Positions 23,601 through 30,513 of a stretch of 33,816 bases of DNA are shown here, in pieces (within the stretch, counting starts at the first letter, position 1; every line of letters begins with the position of its first letter). The notes beneath the pieces were generated by a model. That model saw nothing but the letters and a program-made list of their open reading frames with translations. It was not told where the DNA came from and searched no databases. The stretch is from a virus. The stretch is taken from positions 1-33,816 of the IMG/VR virus record IMGVR_UViG_3300035663_000059; one strand, 5' to 3'. The position numbers and the translations under genes were made by a program.

Positions 23601-23845
23601 ACAAGGCCGTCCACTACTGGAGCGGCACGGCATCGTCGTTCTGCATCAACGGCGGCACGGTGCAGACCGGGACGAACAACGTCACGACCTTCGGCAACAT
23701 CGACTTCGTGACCTTTGGCGCGGAGGCAACCGACAGCAGCGGCAGCCCTGGCACGTTCTCGCAGTGGCCGAATCTAGTCATCCGCAAGATCGAGTTCTAC
23801 GCCGGGACGCTGACAAACGCGAACCTGCAAACGATCACCACATGA
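20654..23845 (+). CDS. SGNH esterase / FN3 / lectin spike protein
   Basis: 1063 residues. 1-75 anchor; 75-165 beta-rich carbohydrate-binding-like domain (SRVSFQTDANDLRLQLYW); 170-340 SGNH/GDSL hydrolase with KIGICGDSISQGF (Ser179), NLANAGAPA, YLIGYNDF (Asn238) and TIHPNDLG (His325); three FN3 domains at about 346-455, 457-545 and 548-640 (..LAWTD..., YEYRVYATNAAGN); C-terminal lectin-like part with TNNVQYSEDFANAYWTK and a LamG-like end. The usual Asp three before the His is replaced by Gly. It probably de-acetylates host surface glycan. Placed among head genes, so it may be a head-borne spike. ATG 20654 overlaps the previous stop. Confidence 0.82.
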   Translation: MRNRLSNAIRRFRRPGLTGAGIVYDLYPPNTAALTVSDYEAIQQQTAQTLEFRRSIVENNRMAYASPGSRVSFQTDANDLRLQLYWNAEIYNVITLLATFNGVGSVLSDGVEIGTFDWSQPLVAGYSFPSYKLPTGSKTVTIVWPYSAGLQLQGIELSKGSSISSATRPSNKIGICGDSISQGFDSTKITTTWAYLVGGLQNRQVVNLANAGAPADASHANALIGTGCDRVTYLIGYNDFAAQTAIATFQSRVEGWITNARAALPTAEIYVISTIYSPNTNTLTLAQYRSAVQAAELAAGDANTFYVDGLTLMTNSTTRLSGTIHPNDLGASEIAANLDAIISGSIPAAPTGVSASPSTDGTAVAVTITWTDASTNESGFYVYRNTSNTTVGATQINSVGAGVQTYTDNSTNNPGNAPAVNTTYYYWVSAYNVLGESTKVAASQNATGGVTTLNVPAAPTSLTATATSTTQIDLAWTDNATNETGYVVERATSPGSGFWSQIATPAAGATSYSNTGLTESTQYEYRVYATNAAGNSANSNAASKFTIPATPTGLTATAASSSQIDLAWTDVSTGNTGQRIERRSPSGSGSYSTLTTVSATATTYSDTGLTASTSYEYRIVATNADYDSSPSTAANATTSAGGPTPAWSIDWSTGTPSGYTLTRASSGTYVDSSGYIASASTDVARLTHDSSGTRLGLLVEESRTNNVQYSEDFANAYWTKGLTTIDDNGGSFWTSPANASDAVLLEQVTGANEHNLRRSAITIANPCWSIFVKKQNLTTGTGRAGRYITLTIRDAASGTEYVHATFDLDAGTMTQSGTVGTNYTNRSQGIESFPNDWYRIHLTATRASASLNVCAALATTGTPTVTSLGQNYNAANSTDGVYIWGAMLESGVAVPTSYIETPSNATVTRSADLAHVLDSSITSWGDPGALVIHFYPPGQAGTLLSTDDASAAQLGLQASSTTAARAFWSNGQTSTGTIAAGVNKAVHYWSGTASSFCINGGTVQTGTNNVTTFGNIDFVTFGAEATDSSGSPGTFSQWPNLVIRKIEFYAGTLTNANLQTITT

Positions 23846-24147
23846 CCGTCTTCCACGATTACTGGCTCAAGGGCACGGACGAGGCGGATGTCCAGTCGGC
23901 GCTTGCCGCCGCCGGCATCCCGCTGCTCCCGACCGAAACTTCGTCCTACGACTTAATCGGAACGATCTGGGTGCCGGGACCGGACGTGGACGAGGACGGC
24001 AACCCCATCCCCGTGCCGCTCCCCGGCTGGCACGCCAACCTGCGGATGCGCGACAAGATGACCTTCCCGCAGCGCTCGGCCCTGGAGAGCATCCTCATCC
24101 CGCAGCCCCAGCACCCCGTCCGGGTCTGGGCAGGAGCAGACGAATGA
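23842..24147 (+). CDS. Small phage protein after spike, chaperone-like position
   Basis: 101 residues, ATGA-coupled to the spike gene and again to the protease gene. TVFHDYWLKGTDEADVQSALAAAGIPLL, then an acidic loop (GPDVDEDGNPIPVPL) and PGWHANLRMRD. Acidic-loop proteins with PGWHANLR follow fibre genes in many phages, from memory; a fibre-assembly role is inference. Confidence 0.65.
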   Translation: MTVFHDYWLKGTDEADVQSALAAAGIPLLPTETSSYDLIGTIWVPGPDVDEDGNPIPVPLPGWHANLRMRDKMTFPQRSALESILIPQPQHPVRVWAGADE

Positions 24148-25334
24148 CCCCCACATCCCACCCCATCGTCGAGGCCGGCGACAAGGTCGTCATCAAGGGC
24201 GTCGAGCTCTTCATGGCCTTCGACCCCGCCATCGACGACGCCAAGGCCGACCCCGAGCTCAAGCGCTTCGACAACGAGCGCCTCCGCAAGATCGTCGGCG
24301 CCACGGGCAAGCACATGAGCCGGGGCTCCTTCCCCCGCGTGGTCATCATGCACGAGAAGGACGGCAAGGAGCCCAAGTCGGCGGTCGGCAGAATCCCGGC
24401 CCTCAAATACGAGGAACGGGATGGGGTCGGGTACATTGTGGGCGACATGGAGGTGGGAAGGGACATCTTCGACCGCTTGATCGCCACCAACGCCTTCCCC
24501 AGGCGCTCGGCTGAGATCTGGTCCGAATCCAACCACCTGAGCGAGGTGGCGCTGCTGGGCCGCGAGACCCCACGGCGACCCCTCCCCGACACGCACTTTG
24601 AGCGTGCCGGCCGAAAGATCACCTTCTCGAAGTCCAACCACGACCTCGCCGGGGTCGGGGGCGGGCTGAACACCTTCGTCCCGGCAGCAATCAAGGAGGA
24701 GGCTTCCATGCCTTCAGACCGAGACTACGGAGCCGAGCTCGATGCCATGAAGTGCGCCATCGACGACCTGGCCGCCACGATGAAGAAGAAGTTCGGCGAG
24801 GACAACGACGAGGACAAGGCCGAGATGGCCGGCGAAGGCATGGACTTCCAGGCCGACGAGGAGGAGGCCGAGGAGGGTGGCGAAGGCGTCCACATCGACA
24901 TCGGCAGCCACGACGACGAGAGCGCCGAGATGGGCATGGACGAGGAGGAGGAGGTCATCGCCTCCCGTTCCACCTACGCCCTGCGCTCGGAGAACGCCCG
25001 CCTGAAGGCCCGCATGAGCCGCCTCGAGGCCGAGGTTAAGCGCGAGCGCTTCTCGCGTGAGATCGAGATCATGGAGCAGGAGGGCTACCGCATCCCCGAG
25101 GGCCAGCGTCCCGCGCTCCTGGCGCAGCTCGCCTCGGCCAAGGACCCGGTCGCCCTGCTCGAGTCGTGGCGCGAGCTGTTCTCGCGCGACCCCATCGGCG
25201 CCAAGATCGACATGAGCCGCGCGTCCATGCCCAAGGCGATGGCCGTGGGCGACGTCGGCGACCTCGTCAAGCAGTTCGCAGGCAAGCCGGATGAGTTTGC
25301 CAAGGCGATCAACTCCCGCATCAACAAGCGCTGA
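24144..25334 (+). CDS. Prohead protease fused to scaffold
   Basis: 396 residues. 1-165 is protease-like: PRVVIMHEKDG (His70), GYIVGDMEVGRDIFDRLI, NAFPRRSAEIW (Ser122), LSEVALLGRETPRRPLP. Residues 170-180 are GVGGGLNTFVP, a motif that recurs at the start of the capsid protein. The rest is scaffold-like: very acidic (DNDEDKAEMAGEG, DEEEAEEGGEG), coiled coil (SENARLKARMSRLEAEVKRE) and a helical end (VGDLVKQFAGKPDEFAKAI). The protease trims scaffold and capsid proteins during maturation. Confidence 0.82.
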   Translation: MTPTSHPIVEAGDKVVIKGVELFMAFDPAIDDAKADPELKRFDNERLRKIVGATGKHMSRGSFPRVVIMHEKDGKEPKSAVGRIPALKYEERDGVGYIVGDMEVGRDIFDRLIATNAFPRRSAEIWSESNHLSEVALLGRETPRRPLPDTHFERAGRKITFSKSNHDLAGVGGGLNTFVPAAIKEEASMPSDRDYGAELDAMKCAIDDLAATMKKKFGEDNDEDKAEMAGEGMDFQADEEEAEEGGEGVHIDIGSHDDESAEMGMDEEEEVIASRSTYALRSENARLKARMSRLEAEVKRERFSREIEIMEQEGYRIPEGQRPALLAQLASAKDPVALLESWRELFSRDPIGAKIDMSRASMPKAMAVGDVGDLVKQFAGKPDEFAKAINSRINKR

Positions 25335-25355
25335 GGCGCAAGGAAACAGACACCC

Positions 25356-25739
25356 ATGCTCAACTTCTCACCCAACCTCGTCGCGGGCGGGACCATCAAC
25401 CCGTACCGCATCGTCAAGATGGACACGACCGCCTTCACGGGCGTGGCCGCCACCGCCGCCGCCGACTACGTCGTGGGCGTCACGGACGGCTCCACCCGCC
25501 GCTTCGACGCGACGGCCAACGCCTCGTCGGGCGACCCGATCAGCCTCCAGCCCTCGAACGTGGTTCAGATCGAGGCTGGCGGCAACATCACCGCAGGCCT
25601 GGGCCTGATCCCGTCGACCGCAGGCGTGGCGATCACGGCCGCCGGCTCGGGCAACGTGCCCATGTTCGTCGCCCTGGAGGCTGCCGCCAGCGGGCAGATC
25701 TTCTGGGCCTACCGTCTCCCCGCCACCAAGGCGCTCTGA
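25356..25739 (+). CDS. Capsid decoration protein candidate
   Basis: 127 residues, small-residue rich (Ala, Gly, Thr): MLNFSPNLVAGGTINPYRIVKMD, DYVVGVTDGSTRRFD, IEAGGNITAGLGLIPSTAG, FVALEAAASGQIFWAYRLP. Composition, beta pattern and position directly ahead of the major capsid protein fit DUF2190-type or other trimeric decoration proteins that cement the shell. SD AAGGAA about 12 bases upstream is weakly placed. Confidence 0.75.
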   Translation: MLNFSPNLVAGGTINPYRIVKMDTTAFTGVAATAAADYVVGVTDGSTRRFDATANASSGDPISLQPSNVVQIEAGGNITAGLGLIPSTAGVAITAAGSGNVPMFVALEAAASGQIFWAYRLPATKAL

Positions 25740-25767
25740 TCCAAACGGACCTTAAGGAGGTCACACA

Positions 25768-26802
25768 ATGGCTTACGTCGCAGTCGGTGGCGGGCTCAAC
25801 ACCTACGTCCCGTCCACCAACGCCCTCGCAACGGGCGCTCTTCAGGTCGAGTTCACCCGTGCGGTGAACACGTTCCCCATCACCAAGTACGCGCAGATCG
25901 TCCCGGTCAACCAGATGACCGGGTACTACCTGCGGCTGGATTCGGACGACAACGTCCGCATCACGGACATCAACGCCTTCCAGTGGCCGCTGGGGAACGA
26001 CCGTCCGGTCGGCTCCACGAACCAGCACGACTTCGTGCAGTTCGCCTGCCAGCGCTTCGCGTATCCGTTCTACATCCCGAACGAGACCGTGAAGCAGGCC
26101 GCCTGGGACATCGTCGCGCAGCACGCCCGTGCCAAGGCGCAGCTGGCCATGACGGGCCGCTGCATCCGCACCGCGACCGCGCTGACGACCTCGGCGACGT
26201 TCAACGCCGTGGGCAACTACGCGGCGACCGGAACGGCCAGCCCCGGCGGCGCCATCTGGACGACCTCGAGCACGAACGTCATCCAGAAGGCGATCCAGGG
26301 CATCCTGCAGCGCATCTCGCTCACCACGGGCGGTGCGGTGCGGGCCGAGTACGACGTGATGATGGTCATCTCCCCGACCGTCGCCAACCTGCTTTCGCAG
26401 ACCACGGAGGTTCGTGACTACGTCAAGAACTACCCTGCGGCCATGCCCTTCCTGCAGGGCTCGGACACGTTCGCCATGTACGGCCTCCCGCCGAACCTCT
26501 TCGGCGTGCAGGTGGTCGTGGACGACAGCGTGCGCGTCACGACCCGCAAGGGCGCGTCGAGCACGACCCGGCAGTACATCTACGGCAACTCGGCCGTCTT
26601 CGTGAGCCGCCCCGGCGGCCTGATCGGCGTCGAGGGCTCGACGAGCTTCTCGACCGTGCAGATCATGGCCTTCGAGGACATGACCGTCGAGAACTGGGAC
26701 GACCCGAAGGACCGCCGCATCGAGGGCCGCGTGATCGACAACAGCACGACCGAAGTGGTCGCGCCCGTGTCGGGCTACCTCGTCGCCGACGTCACCGCCT
26801 GA
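25768..26802 (+). CDS. Major capsid protein
   Basis: 344 residues, with the strongest ribosome site of the block (AAGGAGG, 7 bases from ATG) and followed by a strong terminator, both expected for the most abundant virion protein. MAYVAVGGGLNTYVPSTNAL, FPITKYAQIVPVNQMTGYYLRL, YPFYIPNETVKQAAWDIVAQHARAKAQLAM, DVMMVISPTVANLLSQTTEV, FGVQVVVDDSVRVTT, and a beta C-terminus. The fold should be HK97-like; I do not recognise a closer family by eye. The N-terminal GGGLNTYVP repeats a motif of the protease/scaffold. Confidence 0.88.
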   Translation: MAYVAVGGGLNTYVPSTNALATGALQVEFTRAVNTFPITKYAQIVPVNQMTGYYLRLDSDDNVRITDINAFQWPLGNDRPVGSTNQHDFVQFACQRFAYPFYIPNETVKQAAWDIVAQHARAKAQLAMTGRCIRTATALTTSATFNAVGNYAATGTASPGGAIWTTSSTNVIQKAIQGILQRISLTTGGAVRAEYDVMMVISPTVANLLSQTTEVRDYVKNYPAAMPFLQGSDTFAMYGLPPNLFGVQVVVDDSVRVTTRKGASSTTRQYIYGNSAVFVSRPGGLIGVEGSTSFSTVQIMAFEDMTVENWDDPKDRRIEGRVIDNSTTEVVAPVSGYLVADVTA

Positions 26803-26821
26803 TCGGTCTCGGAGTGGAAGG

Positions 26822-26860
26822 GAAAGGGGGGAGGGCGCTTCGGCTCCCTCCCCCCCTTTC
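26822..26860 (+). terminator. Strong rho-independent-like terminator after capsid gene
   Basis: GAAAGGGGGG-AGGG pairs with CCCT-CCCCCCC-TTTC around a TTCG-centred loop, about 14 base pairs. It separates the capsid gene from the head-completion genes and would cap a capsid-rich transcript. Confidence 0.8.
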
Positions 26861-26876
26861 GTGAACGGAGGCACGC

Positions 26877-27368
26877 ATGGCATTCGCCACCTACGCCGAC
26901 CTCGAGAAGGAACTGGACGCCCGGATCATCGCCGAGCTCTGCTCGGACAACGGGGAGGACTCCGCGCCCCCCAACCCCATCACGACGATGGCGCTCGAGC
27001 GCGCCACCGCGATGATCAAGAGCTACGCCCGGGTGGGGAACATCTACACCGACCTGGACCTCAACACGCTGGCCAGCGCAGGGGACTGGCTCCTCGTCGG
27101 GCTGACCTGCGACCTGGCGACCGAGGTGCTCTTCCAGCGCCGGGGCATGGTCGTGCCGCCGGCCGTCGAGGAGCGCCGCAAGCGGGCCTACGAGATGCTC
27201 GAGCACCTGCGGGACGGGCGGCAGATCTTCGGGGCGATCTCGAAGGCGGCCGACGCTGGCCTGCCCGAGGTGCGGGCGACCCCCCTGCAGACGCTTGCCT
27301 ACTACAACCAGGTGAGCTCGAGCAACTTCTTCCTGCCGCGCAAGCCCAACACGATGCCAGGAGGCTGA
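26877..27368 (+). CDS. Head completion (head-tail connector) protein, gp36/DUF1320-like
   Basis: 163 residues: ATYADLEKELDARIIAELCSDNG, ALERATAMIKSYARVGNIYTDLDL, WLLVGLTCDLATEVLFQRRG, VEERRKRAYEMLEHLRDGRQIFGAI. The layout (helical bundle with 'L..A...I..Y......', 'LL...C.LA...L..RR', 'A...L..L..G...F') fits Mu gp36/DUF1320 adaptor proteins that seal the portal. GGAGG before ATG. Confidence 0.8.
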   Translation: MAFATYADLEKELDARIIAELCSDNGEDSAPPNPITTMALERATAMIKSYARVGNIYTDLDLNTLASAGDWLLVGLTCDLATEVLFQRRGMVVPPAVEERRKRAYEMLEHLRDGRQIFGAISKAADAGLPEVRATPLQTLAYYNQVSSSNFFLPRKPNTMPGG

Positions 27369-27369
27369 C

Positions 27370-28074
27370 GTGGCCTTCGGCTTTGGCGGCAGCAGCTGGC
27401 AGAAGCGTGTGGCGGCGGCGCTGGGCGACCCGCGCATCCTCAACGGCATCTCGCAGGCCGTGGCGGCGGCAGCAAAGCGCCACATCGCCAAGAGCGAGGG
27501 CCGAGGCCCGGGCGGCTCTGCGACCGCCCTGAAGCCCCTCAAGAGCCTGGATACCGAGTTCTGGACGAAGACCAAGCCCAAGCAGGGGCCGATCTTGGGC
27601 ACGCGCAAGCGCGTCGAGATGCGGCAGAAGAAGGCCAAGGACGGCCGGGTCACCATCAAGCCCACGGAGGTGACCGAATACCTCGTCAAGGGGCAGTCCT
27701 ACCGCGACGGCGGGCAGCCGCTGCGGGACACGGGCAACCTCGTACGCAACCTTGGGGCCAGGACGGCCCGCATCGGCGCGACCCGGCTCGAGATCACCCT
27801 GACCGGGCCGAAGTACGCGATCTACCAGGAGCTCGGCTTTGAGACCTCCGGGCCGAACTACGTCCCGCTGACGCGCAAGGGCGTGCGCCAGCACGCGACC
27901 GGGCAGAACCCCGACAAGGAAGGGCTGGTGCGCGGCAAGGACTTCCTCATGGCATGGGGCGGCGTCAAGGTGCCCGCGCGTCCGTTCCTCGTCCCCACGG
28001 ACAAGGAATGGGCGGGTATCGGCCGCACGATTAGACTAGGGATGAGCAAGGTGCTCAAAGGAAGGACTACCTGA
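27370..28074 (+). CDS. Phage virion morphogenesis protein (Mu gpG-like)
   Basis: 234 residues, GTG with AGGAGG upstream. Basic N-terminus, then PLRDTGNLVRNLGARTARIGATRLEITLTGPKYAIYQELGFET and VPARPFLVPTDKEWAGIGRTI. 'PL.DTG.L..S/N....' followed by 'YA..h..G' and 'PARPFL' is the virion-morphogenesis / tail-completion signature. Couples to the next gene by TGATG. Confidence 0.85.
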   Translation: MAFGFGGSSWQKRVAAALGDPRILNGISQAVAAAAKRHIAKSEGRGPGGSATALKPLKSLDTEFWTKTKPKQGPILGTRKRVEMRQKKAKDGRVTIKPTEVTEYLVKGQSYRDGGQPLRDTGNLVRNLGARTARIGATRLEITLTGPKYAIYQELGFETSGPNYVPLTRKGVRQHATGQNPDKEGLVRGKDFLMAWGGVKVPARPFLVPTDKEWAGIGRTIRLGMSKVLKGRTT

Positions 28075-28565
28075 TGCCTACGGCGATCTTCGTGAGCGGG
28101 CCGACCCGCATCGACTGGTACGACGGCTCGGTGTGGACCGAGCTCGGCGAGTGCGACAACGACAACCTCCCGCAGGCCACGTGGAACGACTACCAGCACG
28201 AGGTGCGGACGTCGTCAAGCGGAGGCACGCCCGAGGAGATCGTCCTGCAGAACACGGACGGGGCGATCACCTTCACGCTGGTGAAGTGGGACGCCACGGA
28301 GCTCGCGCAGCTCGAGGCGCGCCAGCGCGGGGCGCAGGGCACGACCACGGTCGGCCGCCTGCTCGTCACCGACAGCGGCACTTTCGGAATCCGCATCTAC
28401 CCGAAGACCCCCGGCAAGACGACCTACACCTTCAATCGGTGCTACCTGCCCCCGAACGGGCTCGTGCATTCGAACTTCGGCAACGTCGAGCGGCGGCTGG
28501 GCCTGACGGTCAAGGCCGTGCCCGACGCCAACAACCTCCTCTACGCGACGGGGACCAGCGTTTGA
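28074..28565 (+). CDS. Tail tube protein candidate
   Basis: 163 residues, beta-rich throughout (VSGPTRIDWYDGSVWTELGE, EEIVLQNTDGAITFTLVKWD, GTFGIRIYPKTPGKTTYTFNRCYLP, RRLGLTVKAVPDANNLLY). Size, beta content and position ahead of the frameshifted chaperone match tail-tube or major tail proteins. It starts in a TGATG overlap. No closer family identified. Confidence 0.62.
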   Translation: MPTAIFVSGPTRIDWYDGSVWTELGECDNDNLPQATWNDYQHEVRTSSSGGTPEEIVLQNTDGAITFTLVKWDATELAQLEARQRGAQGTTTVGRLLVTDSGTFGIRIYPKTPGKTTYTFNRCYLPPNGLVHSNFGNVERRLGLTVKAVPDANNLLYATGTSV

Positions 28566-28816
28566 TCGACCTCAACGAAAACGACGACCCGCTCCTCTTC
28601 CGCGCCCAGGTTCCTGCGGGCAGCCTCATCGTGCAGTGGAACGAGGCGCTCGCCGTGCTCGCCAAGCCCGCTGGCGGCGAGCCGAGCGTGCAGGACGTGG
28701 CTACGGCCATCCGCAAGGTGTCGCGCACGCCCGAGGTGGCCGCGCAGTCGAGCGACGAGGTGCTTTTCGCCGTCTTTGCCCGCATGGGCAAGGCGGTGGA
28801 AGCCGCGGGAAACTGA
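28562..28816 (+). CDS. Tail assembly chaperone, short form (G)
   Basis: 84 residues; TTG start in a TTGA overlap with the tube gene. MIDLNENDDPLLFRAQVPAGSLIVQWNEALAVLA and SDEVLFAVFARMGKAVEAAGN. The last two sense codons and preceding base form the slippery GGGAAAC immediately before TGA. The -1 frame continues as T part. Such G/GT pairs chaperone the tape measure during tail building. Confidence 0.75.
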   Translation: MIDLNENDDPLLFRAQVPAGSLIVQWNEALAVLAKPAGGEPSVQDVATAIRKVSRTPEVAAQSSDEVLFAVFARMGKAVEAAGN

Positions 28817-29073
28817 CCAGGGGGGCCGCCCTCTTCCTTGCGACGTACGGCCGTCCCCCGAGCGACTTTGACCAGGAGACTGCTATGGGCCTGATGGCCA
28901 ACATCCCGATGGTCGAGGCCCGCAGGGCGCTGTCGTTCGCGCAGGGCATCGCCGTGGCGTTCGGGTCGCCCGAGGCGGCCGAGGGCGTCGTGCGACAGGC
29001 CACGGGCAGCGACGAGCTCGCCTGGAACGTCCGCATGGGCCTGCAGCACCAGATGCACGGGAGGGGCCGCTGA
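28562..29073 (+). CDS. Tail assembly chaperone, frameshifted long form (GT), join 28562-28813 and 28813-29073
   Basis: A -1 shift on GGGAAAC (28807-28813) fuses 84 residues of G to 86 residues beginning LTRGAALFLATYGRPPSDFD and ending MGLQHQMHGRGR. The T part has no stop between the slip site and 29071. An ATG at 28885 with AGGAG 6 bases upstream could also start the T part alone (62 residues). Confidence 0.72.
28807..28859 (+). promoter_or_regulatory. Programmed -1 frameshift site: slippery heptamer and downstream stem
   Basis: GGGAAAC (28807-28813) in the phase G GGA AAC, then TGA. Six bases later GGGGGGCCG (28820-28828) can pair with CGG (28848-28850) and CCCCC (28855-28859), a stimulatory stem or pseudoknot candidate. 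Confidence 0.78.
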
Positions 29074-29537
29074 TGGCCGTGCAGGCGAATGCCGCCGTGT
29101 GGAACGCGCTCGTCGCGGACCTGAAGGAGTGGATGGACGACGCTGGCTACGGCATCGCCGTCTACCTCCGCGAGGCGCCCGGGCAGGACGTCACCGCGCA
29201 GTACGCGATCCAGGTGATCCCGGGCGGCGACACGGCGCGGCATCCCATCAGCGGCGTGGGCCTGCTTGAGTCGCAGGTGCAGCTCGTCGTCTGGTGGCGG
29301 AACCTGTACGACCCCGTGCACAAGGCGACCCTGCGGATCGCAGGCGAGCGTGGCATCGAGCAGTTCATCGACGGCCTGCGGACCCGCATGATCCAGAACA
29401 CGCTCGGCGGGCGCCTGACGATCCCGTTCACGTGGCGGTCGGGCGGCAACGTCGAGCAGGTGGATGACCTCGTGGGCTGGATGCGCGGGACGGAGACCTT
29501 CGTCTGCGCGTTCGAGATCGAATGGAGCGTGCAGTGA
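29073..29537 (+). CDS. Tail terminator candidate
   Basis: 154 residues: NALVADLKEWMDDAGYGIAVYLREAPGQD, QVIPGGDTARHPISGVGLLESQVQLVVWWRNLYDP, RGIEQFIDGLRTRM, WRSGGNVEQVDDLVGWMRGTETFVCAFEIEWSV. The alpha/beta order with a final beta strand '..F....E' resembles tail-terminator/tail-completion proteins, though these usually precede the tube gene. TGATG start overlap. Confidence 0.6.
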   Translation: MAVQANAAVWNALVADLKEWMDDAGYGIAVYLREAPGQDVTAQYAIQVIPGGDTARHPISGVGLLESQVQLVVWWRNLYDPVHKATLRIAGERGIEQFIDGLRTRMIQNTLGGRLTIPFTWRSGGNVEQVDDLVGWMRGTETFVCAFEIEWSVQ

Positions 29538-30307
29538 TGGAAGACCTGGGACGCATCGTCATCGACGTGAACGCCACGGGGGACGGCGGGGCCGGCGGCG
29601 GGACAGGCTCGCGGATGCTGCAGCGCGTGGGCGGGGCGCTGACGCAGGCGGGCATCGGGATGATCCAGGGGCAGGGCGCGGGCGGGGCGCTTGCGGCGCA
29701 GGGGTTGACGAAGCTCGCGGCGATGGGAACGGCGGGCGGGGCGATTGCGGCCCCGCTGATTGCCGTGGGCGTGGCGGGCATCGCCCTGAAGAAGACCTTC
29801 GACTTCCTGAACGCGGCCGCCAAGCGGCTTACCGACACGCTGCGGGACTACAGCCCACAGATCATGCTCGCCGACGCCATGAACGAGATTCTGATGTTCC
29901 AGGAGAAGATGCGCGCAAGCGCGGCGTCGGGCGGGGTGCTGGCGCGGCGCGAGCTCGCGCTGGGCCGGATCGAGCGCGTGCTGTTCCGGGTTTCGGACCT
30001 GCTCGGCCGCATCGGGGCCATCGCCGTGGCGCCGATCCTTGAGCTGCTCGCCAACCTGCTTGAGTTCGTCGAGAAGAAGATCGCGCCCACGTTGTCCTTG
30101 GTGGGCCTTGCCGTCTTGGGCTCCATCAAGCTGATTGGGCAGTTTCTCCAGATGATCCCCGGCTTCATGGCGTACGGACTAGGGGCCGAGGCATGGGCGG
30201 TCGACATGATCAAGGCGCTGAACAGGCTCGGCACGAACACCGACCCGATCTACCAGGGCAACGCGCCCTTCATCGCCGACCTGCGCCTCATGGGAGCGAA
30301 GATTTGA
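29537..30307 (+). CDS. Short tape-measure-like protein
   Basis: 256 residues from the ATG in the TGATG overlap (29537; a start at 29522 would add five). Gly/Ala-rich hydrophobic N-terminus (ALTQAGIGMIQGQGAGGALAAQGL, two hydrophobic segments to residue 90), long helices (QEKMRASAASGGVLARRELALGRIERVLF), another hydrophobic region (VGLAVLGSIKLIGQFLQMIPGFMAYGLG) and a C-terminal tag PFIADLRLMGAKI. Order after chaperone and helix/hydrophobic pattern fit a tape measure. At about 1.5 angstrom per residue this gives a tail near 38 nm. Confidence 0.65.
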   Translation: MEDLGRIVIDVNATGDGGAGGGTGSRMLQRVGGALTQAGIGMIQGQGAGGALAAQGLTKLAAMGTAGGAIAAPLIAVGVAGIALKKTFDFLNAAAKRLTDTLRDYSPQIMLADAMNEILMFQEKMRASAASGGVLARRELALGRIERVLFRVSDLLGRIGAIAVAPILELLANLLEFVEKKIAPTLSLVGLAVLGSIKLIGQFLQMIPGFMAYGLGAEAWAVDMIKALNRLGTNTDPIYQGNAPFIADLRLMGAKI

Positions 30308-30513
30308 ACCCGCAAGGCGCGAGGATCGAGGACGTCGCGCAAGGCATGATGCTCATGTCCGACCGCAAGGCGGCCGAGCAGCGTGCCCTGCAAGCGCAGG
30401 GCGCCAAGGCCGCCGTCGCCGTGCAGCGCGTGGCGCGCAACCTGCAGGTGATCAACCACGAAACGAACGCGCCTTTTGTTGCTGACCTGCGCCTCATGGG
30501 AGCCCTGCCGTGA
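30304..30513 (+). CDS. Small tail protein with duplicated C-terminal tag
   Basis: 69 residues; TTG start in a TTGA overlap with the tape-measure stop. Helical body (IEDVAQGMMLMSDRKAAEQRALQAQGAK) and end ETNAPFVADLRLMGALP, nearly the same as the end of the preceding protein (NAPFIADLRLMGAKI). The 20 bases coding the core of the tag are identical (30278-30297, 30484-30503). GTGA overlap with the next gene. Unknown role, presumably in the tail tip. Confidence 0.65.
   Translation: MNPQGARIEDVAQGMMLMSDRKAAEQRALQAQGAKAAVAVQRVARNLQVINHETNAPFVADLRLMGALP

Noticed and set aside
25633-26883. 416-residue minus-strand frame opposite the capsid gene
   Set aside because: Antisense shadow with His/Asp/Arg/Val runs; it crosses the capsid gene, its ribosome site and its terminator.
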